64,000 bases of DNA, from NCBI GenBank assembly GCA_015501055.1, contig JADNYV010000124.1, positions 45,892 to 109,891 of the forward strand. Reading direction: 5' to 3'. Source of the DNA: Mucidula mucida (lineage: Eukaryota; Basidiomycota; Agaricomycetes; Agaricales; Physalacriaceae). This document shows, piece by piece, positions 12,172-23,476 of the stretch. The position numbers and the translations under genes are program-made. Every line of letters starts with the position of its first letter. Positions within the stretch are counted from its first letter, which is position 1. Below the pieces are notes generated by a model. The model had not been told where the DNA came from. It ran no database searches and saw only the letters and a program-made list of their open reading frames with translations.

Positions 12172-12860
12172 ATGCTCTACCGCTTCGTTTCGCTTATCCT
12201 TATCTCCGCACTGAGCGTCGGCGCAATCGCCGCGGACAGCTGCTCTGCCGTCGCCAAAGACTGCGATGACCTTGCCACAAGAGTCAACGTCGTCGAAGCG
12301 GCTATGCAAGAGTATGCGACGTCTCACAGCCAATTAGACGCCCTTGTAGGTGGACCTGTATTCGCTCTATCATCCTTTTGTTGACTATGTTCTTGATAGG
12401 TGTGCCACGTAGGGACTCAGAGTTTGATTCAAGGTTTGAACAACGTCGCAAAGGATGCGCAGGCACGTACTTTTGTATTCATGGTTGCACGCTTTATACC
12501 TGAAAACCGAATCAGACTTGCGTCCCCACTGCCTCGGGTGCCACTGCCCTTTGTGATAAACTCACGGGGATCGCGCCCCGAATCATTGCTCTCTTCAAGA
12601 CCATAGACCAAGTTGCGCCAGTATTCAAGGCGAAGGGCGGCGGTGGCGTTTTGTGCTCTGACATGAAGTCCATCGAGGACTCGTACAAGCAGGACGTGGC
12701 TGTGTTCTTCAAGAAGGTGTCTGCATTCACGGTAAGATCGCTTTTTCTCTCTATGCCATGAGTGTAACATCTTCCGTAGCAATGCAGCGCTGCTAGCAAG
12801 TTAGTTGTGGAGGTTGCTGCTGATCTCAATTCTACTAAGAATGTGTGCTGTGCCGCGTAG
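12172..12860 (+). CDS. Small secreted cysteine-containing protein, HsbA-like
   Basis: ATG at 12172 starts a classic signal peptide, MLYRFVSLILISALSVGAIA, probably cleaved near A-A-D. The mature part is alpha-helical: KDCDDLATRVNVVEAAMQEY, then CHVGTQSLIQGLNNVAKDAQ, then TASGATALCDKLTGIAPRII and DSYKQDVAVFFKKVSAFT, then a short last exon SKLVVEVAADLNSTKNVCCA ending with TAG at 12858-12860. Three short introns (about 12347-12399, about 12466-12516, about 12732-12779). Size, helix pattern and ATGA turn resemble the hydrophobic surface-binding protein A family, which coats hydrophobic surfaces and recruits hydrolases, but with extra cysteines. It could also be an orphan effector-like protein. Family call is tentative. 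Confidence 0.6.
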
Positions 12861-13339
12861 ACGACTCAGTTAGAAGAGGGATTTCGGTCCAGTTTATACG
12901 TATCCGTTCTTGTGCTTCTTTTAGTAAATCAAGCAAGTTGTCGCTTGTGCTTTGAACCCTCAAGCATACGCTGTTTTTTAAACACAGCAATCTCAGGCGC
13001 TCCTCGTGCTTCCCAAGCTGGTACACTGTTACTTTTCTTCAGTTGTCCACCCTAACGCGCCTCATTTTGTCGACGCCAGCTTTGCGATATAACATCACGC
13101 CACGCTTCGGCATTGATTCAACCGTTACCTTGCCACACATCACTGGTACGGCCGATGCCGTGCCTGGTATGACACTCCCTGACGTTAGTACTGACATACT
13201 CAGTAACCGGTGCACTGGTGGAACTGTGTGGCCAAAAATGTATTTTCCTTCTTCCGCACACATACATAAGAGACCTTTGCAATCACGGTTCTCTTTCTTC
13301 TGACACCCCACCATCTTTTACGCTCTGTGGCCTTAAATC
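12861..13339. other. Intergenic; promoter of RRM copy 1
   Basis: From about 13240 the sequence CATACATAAGAGACCT TTGCAATCACGG resembles the upstream regions of the other two RRM copies (about 24003 and 28515), so the duplicated unit includes the promoter. Nothing else recognised. Confidence 0.5.
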
Positions 13340-13726
13340 ATGTCGACCAAACTCCGCGTTGAGTCAGTCTCCTGCTGGTGCTCGCTTTTCTGCAGACTGA
13401 ATGTTATCATGTATAGTCAATTGAGCTCGGAGACTCGAGTCCTTGCGACAGGTAAGTCTCATCTTTCCCCCGTCTTGTATTCTCATACTCATTGCGTCTT
13501 CTCAGGAATTTTCTCAGTACGTCAATGTCGTTGATGTATGTTCTTATCTATACGCCGCTTTTCTCTGACGGTTCTGGTATTCACCGTCACATGTGATCGT
13601 GATACCGGACGCTCCCGCGGCTACGGTCTCGTCACTTTGGCAGGCGAGGACGAAGCCGATAATGCCATCAATGGACTCAACGACCAAGAATTAGATGGAA
13701 AGAAAATCAAGATTTCGCGTATCTGA
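13340..13726 (+). pseudogene. Small RRM protein gene, copy 1, decayed
   Basis: Related base by base to the RRM gene at 24085. Start MSTKLRVE is followed by the same intron opening GTCAGTCT. The RNP2 strand is changed (VHVGNL in the good copy, LRVDQL here), the EFSQYVNVVDV exon is out of frame with the preceding exon, and the acceptor before the third exon (TTAG in the good copy) is absent. The last exon is clear: DRDTGRSRGYGLVTL (RNP1, with the aromatic positions partly lost), then NAINGLNDQELDGKKIKI, ending at 13726. RNA binding by this copy is unlikely. A copia element sits in its 3' flank. Confidence 0.65.
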
Positions 13727-13894
13727 GTGAGAGACAAAGATTGAGATAGCTTTGTAACTAGGTTTCGTTTCAGCAAATCGATTGAATCGACCTGATTACC
13801 TATCCAGGTAGCCATTGTTCAAGCGGACATTCTGAGATCTCATTTTTTGTGGTCTCATCATGTCCTACTCCCGTGTTTTCGTGCTGCTAATTCT

Positions 13895-14079
13895 TGTTGG
13901 CGAGGATGACAGTGATGATGGTTAAGAGTAGTGAATATATTGTATTTTTTTATTACTAGCTACAGTGTTCGTGTTTATATACTACTGGGAAAACTATTCT
14001 AGAACATTCTACATGTTTGGGTAAGTCCTACTGCTTACTCATGCTGGGGCGTCGTATCTTCTACCACCTTCCAGCAACA
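13895..14079 (-). repeat. 3' LTR of the copia element
   Basis: 185 bp. It differs from the 5' LTR by one T in a T-run, one A near the end of the ACATTCTACA stretch, and one C/G change about 15 bp from the end. Confidence 0.95.
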
Positions 14080-14094
14080 CTCCCCCTCGACGCC
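14080..14094 (-). promoter_or_regulatory. Polypurine tract of the copia element
   Basis: Minus-strand GAGGGGGAG directly precedes the 3' LTR, the expected position for the plus-strand primer. Confidence 0.75.
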
Positions 14095-14408
14095 ACAGCA
14101 TCTCGGGTCTGGAACAACCTGTCGCGTAGAGATTCGAATCTCGGACGTGTCAGTGCCTTCGTGAGAATATCCGCTAAGTTATCCTCGCTGGCGCAGTGGA
14201 TAAGTTTGATCTCGTTGGAGACCAATCGCTCGCGCACAAAGTGATGCCGGATGTCTATGTGCTTCGAGCGGGCGTGGAATACAGGATTGTCAGCGAATTT
14301 GATAGCGGATTGATTGTCGACTCGAATGGTTGTGGGGTCGGTCGTGTCCAGTCCAAGTTCTGATCCGAGTTGGCGAAGCCAAATGACTTCACGGGTCGAA
14401 CTTGCGAG

Positions 14409-14424
14409 TATATATATATATATA
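14409..14424. repeat. TA microsatellite inside RNase H
   Basis: Alternating TA run of about 16 bases within the RNase H codons. On the minus strand it codes a YIYIY run and throws the frame, so the rest of the domain reads in another frame. Confidence 0.85.
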
Positions 14425-17400
14425 TGCCATGTACTCGGCTTCCATTTCGGATAATGCGACTGTAATTTGTTTACGGGAACTCCAGGAAACAGCAGCGCCG
14501 GCGTATAACGTGATGTAGCCGGATACTGATCGTCGGTTGTTGGCGTCTCCAGCCCAGTCCGCGTCTGAGTAGACTTTGAGGTCTTCAGATGCGTTGTAGT
14601 GTAAAGCCATGTCAATGGTACCTTGAAGATACCTAAAGACACGCTTCAGCGCCGTCAGATGCTCTTCTGATGGACACTGGGAGAACTGGGCAAGATATGC
14701 GACTGGATGAGCAAGGTCGGGTTGCGTAGCCACGGCAAGGTACATAAGCTTGCCAAGACCTGAGAGGTATGTTTTATTGAAAATGTCGTCGCCAATGCGT
14801 GGGTCACCGGTCTCAAGCTTTGACAGCTTGATATTCGGATCAATAGGAGTATGAACTGGCTTGCAGTCACGCATGCCAAACTGTTCAATGATGCTCAGCA
14901 AGTAGTTCCGCTGGGAGAGGCATATGGCTCCAGACTTGGGGTCATGAATGATCTCCATGCCCAGAATGTGAGATAACGCTCCAAGGTCGATAATGTTGAA
15001 GTGTGCGGCGAGCTCCCCCTTAATCTGCGAAATGGCAGACTCGTCGGGAGCGAGTAGTGTCATGTCATCAACATGCACAGCTACTATTGTGGGTGGTGCT
15101 TTGTGTGAGGCTTATCGAATGAAGACACATTGGTCAGCAATAAGCTGTGTGAATCCAAGCTTTTTGAATGCAGCCATCAGCTTCTGGTTCCAAACGCAAC
15201 CGGACTGCTTAAGTCCGTATAGGGAAAGCTTGAGCTTGCAGACTCGTCCCGTGCCATCGTCAAAGCCTGATGGCTGCTCCATATAAACTTCTTCCTCAAG
15301 CTCACCATTTAGATAAGCTGCAACGACGTCCATACCATGGACAAGAAGTTTGTAACACAATGCGAGGGCTAAGAGGAAACGAAAGGTTTCAAGACAGATG
15401 GTCGGGGCAAAGGTCTGGTTGTAATTGATGCCTTGGACTTGAAGAAATCCTTTGGCGACAAGATGTGCTTTCCACTTCACTATGTGACGTTGGGTGTCTT
15501 GCTTCCGTCAAAATACCCATTGGCATGGAATAGCCTTTCGGCTGGGAGGTAAATGGACTAAGTCCCAAGTGCCGAGGGCGTTAAGCTGGTCAATCTCAGA
15601 CTGCATAGCTTTGCGCCACTGCAGTTTGTCTGGTGCGTCTAAAGCTTCTTTGAGTGACATTGGGTCGCCTGCAATCTCGCTTTCAACAGCTTCCGTCAAG
15701 AAGGCATAGTTGGTTACTTGAGCAAGACTACAAGTGGTACAGGTTCGTTTGCCCTCAATGATATTGTCAGGCATGATCTGACTGCTGATGTTGTGTGGTG
15801 CTTTGGATTTCACGGCTGGCACCGGTGCTGAATTTGGTGATGGAGGTCGTGTGGATGGCAGAGTGGTAAGTGGTGATTCTGGATTGTTGTCTGAGTCTGA
15901 ATCAATGACAGCAGTGGGCTCGCAGTAATCCATGTCAGGAAGTTTTGACTGTGAAGATTCTTCCTGCTGCTTGCTATCTGATTTATTCTCCCCCTCAAGC
16001 AAAGGAGGGAGCGAAGCAGGTATGACATAGTCATTGTCTTGTTTAGGTTTCTTGAATGTAACATTAGGCGAGGACTGTACAAGACACGATCCCGGATTGT
16101 AGTAGCGGAACACACGCAAATGATCGGAAAATCCCATCAATAGGAACTTCCTCATGTTTGGCATGAGTTTATGTCGTTTCTTGTCCTGGTGAAGAACCCA
16201 TAAGGGTGTTCTGAACGGCTGAAGGGCAGAAATGTTGGGTTTACAATGGTAAAACACCTCGTACGGCGTGATGTTCTGCGCGTGAAGTGCGCGTACCGGT
16301 GATCGGTTCTTGATATAGCACGCATATGCTACGGCTTCTGGCCATAGGTAAATGGGTAGTTTAGTGCTAAATAACATTGCCCAAGCATTGCCGAGAAGCG
16401 TAAGATTGAGGCGTTCAGCCACACCGTTTTGAGAAGATGAATAGGGAGCAGTGAGCTCCCAGTCAATGCCCTGGGATTCCAGCCAGGAGAGTACTTTGTT
16501 GTTGATGTACTCCTTGCCGTTATCAAATTGCATGCATTTGGTTTATGACCGGTTTGATTGACAATATAGGCAACATAGCCTTGTATGGCAAGAAGCACTG
16601 TGTGGCCCTGTTTGTTCTTTAAGAACTTCAGGTGTGAATACGCGCTGGATCCATCTGTGAAGGAGATGAAGTAATATTCTCCTCTGATTCCATGTGTTCG
16701 GGCAGGTCCCCACAAATTGGTGTACACCATGTCACCAATATTTGTGTATCTCCGTTGAGACGTCTTGGGAAAGGACCTGACATGTGCCTTGCCCTGGATA
16801 CATGCCGTGCACTGGTGAGGTTTTGATGAGAAATCAACCTCCATGCCATCCACCATGCCGGATGTCTTGAGATGTTTGACGGCTTGATGGTTCATGTGAC
16901 TGAGTGCACAGTGCCAGTTGTCCCATGTTCGCGCTGGATGTGCGCGAGAGATTTGCCAAGGTGTACGGACACGCAGTCTGTACATGTGGGAGACTTTATC
17001 TCCTATGGCGATGGTGGTGCCGTCAAATTGAGCGCAATATCCGGTGTTGGTAATCCGGGCCAGCAAAATAAGGTTGAATGGCGCGCTAGGGCAGTGTATA
17101 ACGTCCTTGATTGTTCCTGCTCGGGTGCGGTCACCTAGGACATATGAGAGGCTGACTGTGCCTCGTCCAATACCAGCTGCATCTCCAAAGCCCTTGATAA
17201 TGTGATCCAATGTGCTGTAATGGGTGAAATCATCTTTATTTCGGGCTATTGACTGACTACACGCGCTGTTGAGGAGCCAGTCATTGGGTGAGAGCTTTGC
17301 CTTAATGGCGGGGTCTGATGTGGCGGCAAACACAAAATTGTCGGAGTCTGACCCGTTTCCATCAGCAACGTGAGCGTGGGAGGACTTCCAACGACCATAT

Positions 17401-17459
17401 GGGCGCTTCTTCCGCCAGTTTTGGCCACCTCTACCCTGGGAATTAGGTTTTGAGTCTCC

Positions 17460-18159
17460 ATCATGTTGTTGTTGGCTTTTGAAAACCAGGTTTGTTGTGA
17501 TTGTAAGAGAAGTGTCCTGTCTTGCCGCAGCAATGGCATTTGATGGATGCTCAATCGGTCACGGCGAGAGCAGTGGATTGAGAAGCGCGTTCGCGTAAGC
17601 GGGCTACTTCTGAAAGAATACGTGCAATCACTTTTGAGGAGTCCGCAAGAGAGTCCTCAGGGATGGAGGAAATGAAGGGGTTCCAGGAATCTGGAAGGGA
17701 TGTGAGGAGGGTGATGGAAAAGTCTGCCTCCATGATGGTTTGTTTCAACGAGGTCAGTTCAGACTGATAACCACGCATGACGCGTATATGCTCTTTGATG
17801 TCGCCGTCTTCGGGACACTGGGCGCGGAAAGACTTTCGTCGCGCTAAGACGATGCCCGTAGGGCCTTTCGCCTCGTACATGTTGCGAAGAGTGTCCCATG
17901 CACCCTTCGCTGATGTCGCGTTCGCGATATAGACAAGTACATTGTCTGATACGCGTAACCTAATGGTTGATAGTGCCTTGCGGTCGCTCTTCTTCCACGC
18001 GGCTACGAGTGATGCGTCAGAGGGTGCAGCAGCGGTCTCGGCGATGTAGTCGTTGAGTGACTGGTCCGTCATGATGTCCAGCATCTTGATCTTCCATACC
18101 GGGTAATTCTCGGGACCGCGGAGGAAGTCGATGCGATAGACAGATGTGGATTCTGACAT
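17460..18159 (-). pseudogene. Copia gag (UBN2-type) with zinc knuckle remnant
   Basis: Start at 18159 gives MSESTSVYRIDFLRGPENYP, then WKIKMLDIMTD and KGAWDTLRNMYEAKGPTG, typical of copia gag. The frame ends in TGA at about 17551-17553, directly before the nucleic-acid-binding knuckle, which continues in the same frame as CHCCGKTGHFSYNH. In that knuckle the fourth ligand is histidine instead of cysteine. A second stop follows about 30 codons later. The TGA may be a mutated sense codon. Capsid function could survive, but fusion to pol could not without suppression. Confidence 0.85.
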
Positions 18160-18380
18160 TGCTGGGTAACAAACAAATGTTATTAGATGGTGGTGCGACG
18201 GTAAGTGTCGGTGCAACGTCGGTGTCGGGGGATGGTAATCGATGTGGGATGCGGATCAAAACCCGGAGCGAGCTAACCGCGGCTAGGCTCAAGCTACTAA
18301 ACGGGGATACTACGCAATACGGAACTCGGCGCGGTATACTGGCGCCTACAAAGGGTACTCGATCAACTGTCTAATAGGCG

Positions 18381-18398
18381 GGCTCGGGGCCCATAACC
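18381..18398 (-). promoter_or_regulatory. Primer binding site of the copia element
   Basis: Directly inside the 5' LTR, read on the minus strand, is GGTTATGGGCCCCGAGCC. The first half matches the initiator-methionine half-tRNA site known from Drosophila copia. It would prime minus-strand cDNA. Confidence 0.7.
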
Positions 18399-18585
18399 TG
18401 TTGGCGAGGATGACAGTGATGATGGTTAAGAGTAGTGAATATATTGTATTTTTTTTATTACTAGCTACAGTGTTCGTGTTTATATACTACTGGGAAAACT
18501 ATTCTAGAACATTCTACAATGTTTGGGTAAGTCCTACTGCTTACTCATGCTGGGGCGTCGTATCTTCTACGACCTTCCAGCAACA
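18399..18585 (-). repeat. 5' LTR of the copia element
   Basis: 187 bp, TGTTGG...CAACA on the plus strand. It is the promoter-bearing LTR of the minus-strand element and is nearly identical to the other LTR. Confidence 0.95.
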
Positions 18586-19852
18586 ATTCTTCTTTGCACT
18601 ATTAACTTCACCACATGGGAAGATTTAATTATCTGTATTATTTAGCGCCAGATAAATTGTGTTCCAGGGTGCTCATAGTATGGTCGAGACTTGAGTTCCA
18701 GCGAGTAAATAAGTTATAGGCGGTAACATGTGGCGCCGCCACACGGATACGAGGCGTTACGCAGTACGCGTACCGACTGCACCCTACCTACCACATTGAA
18801 TTTGTATAACGCAGCCCGCGCCCTCCATTAACCTGATTCCACCCCATACATCCGCTGCGTCGTGATCTAAAAACAGCCGACAGTACTCCAACATCGCAAT
18901 GCCCATCTCCCACCACTTGAGTACACGTATCAAAAACATACATTCCAAGAGCTCTATCTGCGCCGTCGATGTCTGCAGCGCGATACGCCTAAGACGCGGA
19001 AGGTGCTGCTTTTTCGTGGCAGCACTCCTTGGCTCACCAGCAATATACTCCAAAATCGTGCGAGGAACATCCTGATGTGCATCCCCCGATCCGAGCAGAC
19101 TGACATCCACCAGCGTCTCGTCGCACTGCATAAGTACACTAAGAACGTGCGGCGTGACCTGCGGTAGGCATAGATGGAGCGTGGTCAGCCTGCACGCGGA
19201 GCGATGGAAAAATGCAGACGTTGACGCCGTAGGCCACTCCTGCGTACTAGTATGGAGATCGAGGGTCCGGAGGCAAGGCAGCGTCATGGCTTCCAGCGAA
19301 TCAAAAACCGGGAGCTCCTCGACATCGGATTCGGGAGGAGATATGAAGATACTTCTCAGACGGGGAAGTACAATGAACCCGCGCGAGAGCGTCAGAGTCG
19401 CGGTATATGACAGCTGGTATATTCCGTGAAGGATGAGCGTCTCCAGGCCCTCCCCGTGTAGCTCGAGCACCGACAGAGGGAGTGTGCTCCGCAGGGCTAG
19501 CGTCCGCAGGTTGCATAGCTGACCGGCGAGGATACTCGGATGCTGGACCGTGTCCGAATGGACTCTCAACCCCTCTAGTGAGTGAAAGTGCTGCAGTACG
19601 ACACTGCGTTCAAAGTAGAAATCCACCGACGACGACGCGTCGATCCGCAGCTCGCGGATTCTCAGTTCGCGCAAGTCGTCAGCGTGCAACGGGGTTGGTT
19701 TTCCGGCCAGCCAGAGGGATATTGGGCGGTCTGTGAAGGTGAAGATTGGGAATTCGTGGTTTGTGCGGTAGAGTATTGTGAGGGGATGAACTTGGCCACT
19801 GCGGGCGAGTACTGTTTGGAAGTGGCTTTGGTCGAAGTGGGTGATGGGTATG

Positions 19853-19892
19853 TGAGTACGGGCCTTGGTACCAAAATCGACGGCCTATTTGG
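19853..19892 (+). repeat. Left terminal inverted repeat
   Basis: About 40 bp. Differs from the right copy at two GT/CC positions, two GA/AG positions and one A/G position. Confidence 0.88.
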
Positions 19893-20000
19893 TCTTATTT
19901 GGCTACCGGTTTTCGTGGCAGGTGAGGTGTAGACTCTCCACAGCGCCAACATCACGTCCTAGAGGTAGCTTCATGTTGGGAAATTTACTTATAATCAGAA

Positions 20001-20106
20001 TCTGCATGCAGCCCTGGGAGCAGATTTTTGCATTAATGATATTCTTTGGTTTGGCCCAAGGCTGGCAAGAGAAAATAAAAAATCTGCTCCCAGGGCTGCA
20101 TGCAGA
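20001..20106. repeat. Perfect 29-bp inverted repeat with 48-bp loop
   Basis: Arms 20001-20029 and 20078-20106 are perfect reverse complements. It lies between the left TIR and the transposase promoter. Transcripts through it would fold into a long hairpin. It may be a transposase binding or pairing site, or a tiny nested foldback element; no clear target repeat was seen around it. Confidence 0.92.
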
Positions 20107-20114
20107 TATAAAAA
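20107..20114 (+). promoter_or_regulatory. TATA-like box upstream of the transposase gene
   Basis: TATAAAAA at about 20107-20114, roughly 160 bases before the chosen ATG, directly after the foldback. Confidence 0.45.
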
Positions 20115-20270
20115 ATACAGAGTCTTCAATTTATCCGGAGTGAGTAGACGTCGTCTATGGAGGTGCACAGAGTCTACAAGCATTTCGCGCGCCGCATGCG
20201 GTGAAGTGATTACCTCAGCCTATGTTTGTTTCCACGCTCACGACGCGTCGCGCGACTTACCAGTAGCCGC

Positions 20271-23200
20271 ATGCCAGGCGTTCCAAAACGCGCCTACTTC
20301 ACCCCGCATAAGGGAAGGAGGAACCAGTGCCTTAATCTCATCAGTTCACACCCTAACTCGGGGCATCAAAAGCCTTCTTCGAGCGTAAACAAGGAAAATG
20401 ATCCGGATCTCCTTCGCGCGCCATCAAGGGCACGTCCACGTTCGAAAACATCACCGTCTTCCCACCCAATCACCATTCAGGATCGCATTCTTGGAGATAA
20501 GATGCGAGACAAGCACTACGAAAGTCGCTTTCGGAACGAGCGAAAGAAGGTTACCCGCATGCAGACTCGTCGGACCGGATTAGAGGATGAAATAGAGCAG
20601 CTAAATGTGCAACTGAAGAGCGTGATGGCTGCCAAACAGAAGGAATCTGCATTTGCCATGTCTCTTGTCCGTCAACGAGATGAGGCACTGCAGGAGATAG
20701 ATGTTCTTACGACAAAGTTGGATCAATTTCGAGAGCGGAATTGTACTCTTGTGGCTGCAAATCAAGCCCTTCAGAAACGCGTTAAACGCTTTTCTGAGCG
20801 TCTCAAGAAGGCTACCAGTAATGCTGTTGAGGACGTTGTTAACCAATCCTCAAAGGAGAAGCGGATTATCACGCCTGCAATGCGGCTCTGTGTTCTGGAG
20901 CTTGCGAAGCATGGCGTTCCCATGGATCACATTGCTGGTGTCATCCTTGCTGTTTCTGACTGCTTTGGCATACATCTGGATAGTGCTCCAAGCTCACGGT
21001 CCTGTCGACGAATTGTCAAGGAAGGTGGGATCATTGACGAGCTTCATACCATGGACCTTATGAACCACACTGAATGTGAGCTAACTTTCACATAAACTTA
21101 GATGACTCACAGCGGTTATTAGACTTCACACTCAGTGGCGACGGTACATCATATAAGAACCTCAATTACGAGGTGAAGCATGTAACGTTGACCGATTACC
21201 TGGCAGATCCATCGTTACCAGAGGCCGAACGCAAACATGTTGTCCTCGTTGATCTCTCTAACACTGCCAGTCACACCAGTGAAGCACAGCTAGCCGGATG
21301 GAAGAACCTGTGCTACAAACTTCACGATACCTATAATACATCACCTCTTGGACTCGAGAATCCCATTGACAATCGCACATTCTATACAAAGGCATGCGGA
21401 TACCTTAGTGACCATGCTCCCGATCAGACAAAACTGGTCCGGCTCTTCGTGGCGGAACGCGACCAGGCAGATCTTGAGATGAGAGGCGAGCAGGTGCTTA
21501 AATCTCTCGGTGGCGAGGAACTGGTTCAGATGGTCGTTGAACAGAATGAGACGAACATTCTCCTTGCCGGTGGAGTGGCGCAGTGGGATGCGTTGTCTCA
21601 AGAAGAGAAGGAGACACGTAACACCAAGGTTGAGCATGCGATTATCAAGAGAGTTGGCCGGGAAGCTTTCGAGAAGCTCCCAAAGGAGCAACAAGCTGAT
21701 TCACGTCGATTTGTCTGGGGTGGATGTGCAATGCACAAAGCCATCAATTCTTCGAAAGGCGGGCCTCTTACGATGATTTTAGATGTTTAGAGAACTAATA
21801 CATCTTTATAGGTGCCTTTGCCAACTTAGCACCCATGTGGGCAAAGAATAAGCATCGTCATCCAGGCCCAATCACTCTGTTCAATAAGGATAATGCCGCT
21901 GCAGCTGGCAGCTCAGATGCCGCACTTAAAGCACGCGCCGAAAAGCTTTCTGGACGGGGTGGTGTCAAGCTGATTGAGCTCATGGGAATGGTGCTGAATA
22001 ACAGCAACAAGAAGCTCGGTCAGCAGGATATGCACGGTATTTACTTTGAATCTCGCGAGCACCTCGGACATGTTGTTCGCTTTCCCGATGTCAGTAACAA
22101 CCGTTACGGAACCCTCGGATATGGTGCTGCTGAAGTCATCGCACATCTTCCTCTCTACATCGAATTCTTCAAGTTTATTCGCGAGCACAAAGCATCCGGA
22201 CAATGGACGAACATCGAACAGAATATCTACACCGCATTACACGATGATGGAACCTTGTCAGACCTTGTATGCATGACTCTCTACTCACAATCTGTTGACA
22301 TTCCGTACATGGTGATCGTCCGGGGTCAAATTCAGAACCAGCTTGACCTTCCTCCGACCCATGACAAGGTGAAAGCCCTCTGTCGACGGGTTATCGCCGA
22401 TCCGTACATTGTTTGTGGCCTCGACATGAGCTACAAAATGGCATCACTTAATGGCAAGCAGTGGCAACGTCCCGATGCTGTGTATGCAGCGTTGGCGTTG
22501 ATTCCGAGGCTACCACTTATCCCGGAAGGAACCAAAGCCACATTCGAGGGAGCGCTTGAGACATGGGAGAGGTTTACGGAGGATGAGAGAAGCGCGCAGC
22601 GTGTGGGAATGACGGAGAAGCAGAAGATGGACCACTTTCTCAGAACCACCAACGATCACAGCGAAGGTGGGGCCGGTACCACTAAACGGGCGAAGCAGCG
22701 TGCTCCAAATGCTTCCATGGATTTCATCAGTGCCAAAGCGCGGTGGACACGCAACAATCCGAAGGTGTGGGTCGAACAGAAGGAGCAGGAGGTTGGTGGA
22801 CTTTTCAAGCACGCTCGGGTTATCGTGCGCAGAGACGACGCGGATGGAGTTGTCCAAAGGAAGCGAAAGGAGATAGCAGAGCAGTCGAAGGAAATCGCAA
22901 ACGCTAATACATGCAAGCGCATGAAAACCAAGGCTCGGAAGGACAAGAAACAGCAGGAGCTAGAATTATGTGTTCCAATCGAGGATATGCGCGCGTTAAC
23001 GGAGCCGGCACGCCTCAAGACCATTACCATCGCGGCTTTGGACCTCCAGATTGACTGGCATCGAGACCAGGAGCAGAAAGTCCTCCATAAACAAGAGACG
23101 AAGGCCCATAGCACGATCAAGGGTAAACCGGCGAAAGCAGCGGCAGTCATAGCTGCAATCAAGCAGAGGAAGGGTTGGGTCACTTCTGGGCTTATAAAGG

Positions 23201-23304
23201 AGTTTTATACACCCATCGAACCAGATAGCGATGACGAGGAAGTAGGTTCAGAGTGTAATATGGACGTTGAGGATGATGCAGACATCGTTGGGTATGGAGG
23301 TTGA
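20271..23304 (+). CDS. Putative transposase of the 19853-23516 element, apparently intact
   Basis: Start ATG at 20271 (MPGVPKRAYFTPHKGRRNQ); no earlier ATG in this frame. Exons 20271-21075, 21123-21758 and 21812-23304 total 2934 bases, 977 residues, with phases that agree. The first intron is GT-AG (47 bp). The second appears to be GC-AG (53 bp) with a branch-like ACTAAT near its end. The N-terminus is basic and Ser/Pro-rich. A coiled coil follows (about residues 90-210). Then comes a globular region with YFTLSGDGTSYKNLNYE, VVLVDLSNTASH, FVWGGCAMHKAIN, FNKDNAAAAGSS, QDMHGIYFESREHLGH and FLRTTNDHSEGG, and finally a Lys/Glu-rich tail and an acidic C-terminus. I recall similar uncharacterised Agaricomycete proteins. 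Acidic residues in these motifs could form an RNase-H-like site; that is inference. It does not match KDZ motifs I know. Confidence 0.8.
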
Positions 23305-23476
23305 ATACCAGATATATTGTTTATAATATGGCTAATTTTCAGTGTACATATCAAATATACCTTTAATGCTTTCGTTTTGAGGTGTCTCGGGCAGCCTGTG
23401 GTCGACGTGGTTGGAGGAGTCAAGGTCGCGACACATTTGCCATCGATCGAGCATGATAAGGGGGAAGTAAACAATG

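Larger units (their letters stand above)
14061..17333 (-). pseudogene. Copia pol: protease, integrase, reverse transcriptase, RNase H, in several broken frames
   Basis: Order on the minus strand. Protease core near 17270 reads WLLNSACS, where D-S-G is expected, so the catalytic Asp is Asn. The pre-integrase zinc segment has WHCALSHMNHQAVKHL and CTACIQGKAH. Integrase has YTNLWGP (first catalytic Asp replaced by Asn), FTDGSSAYS, DNGKEY and NGVAERLN. A frame change at about 16530 separates the halves. RT has KWKAHLVAKGF, MDVVAAYLNGEL, LSLYGLKQS and the active site HVDD, with a break near 15100. RNase H has YSDADWAG and EMEAEYMA, then is shifted by a TA-dinucleotide run at about 14409-14424 and resumes at SSTREVIWLRQLGSEL through RVDNQSAIKFADNPVFHARS and HIDIRHHF. 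Dead as written. Confidence 0.9.
13895..18585 (-). mobile_element. Ty1/copia LTR retrotransposon, full length, coding part inactivated
   Basis: Two LTRs (13895-14079 and 18399-18585) bracket the element. A 5-bp target duplication ATTCT flanks it at 13890-13894 and 18586-18590. LTRs begin TGTTGG and end CAACA. Read on the minus strand, the element has PBS, gag, protease, integrase, reverse transcriptase and RNase H, then a polypurine tract: the copia order (integrase before RT). The two LTRs differ at about three positions (two single-base indels and one substitution), suggesting recent insertion. The coding region nevertheless has stops, frameshifts and catalytic substitutions. The flanking sequence on both sides matches the 3' flank of the RRM gene at 24085, so the target was the RRM copy 1 unit. 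Confidence 0.95.

Noticed and set aside
16872..17138. Plus-strand frames inside the copia element
   Set aside because: They are antisense to integrase and have no domain.
20226..20270. Earlier start for the transposase reading frame
   Set aside because: The frame is open there but contains no ATG before 20271.
22656..23183. Minus-strand open frame inside the transposase gene
   Set aside because: Antisense shadow of a Lys/Glu-rich coding region, which gives Phe/Leu/Ser-rich text on the other strand.
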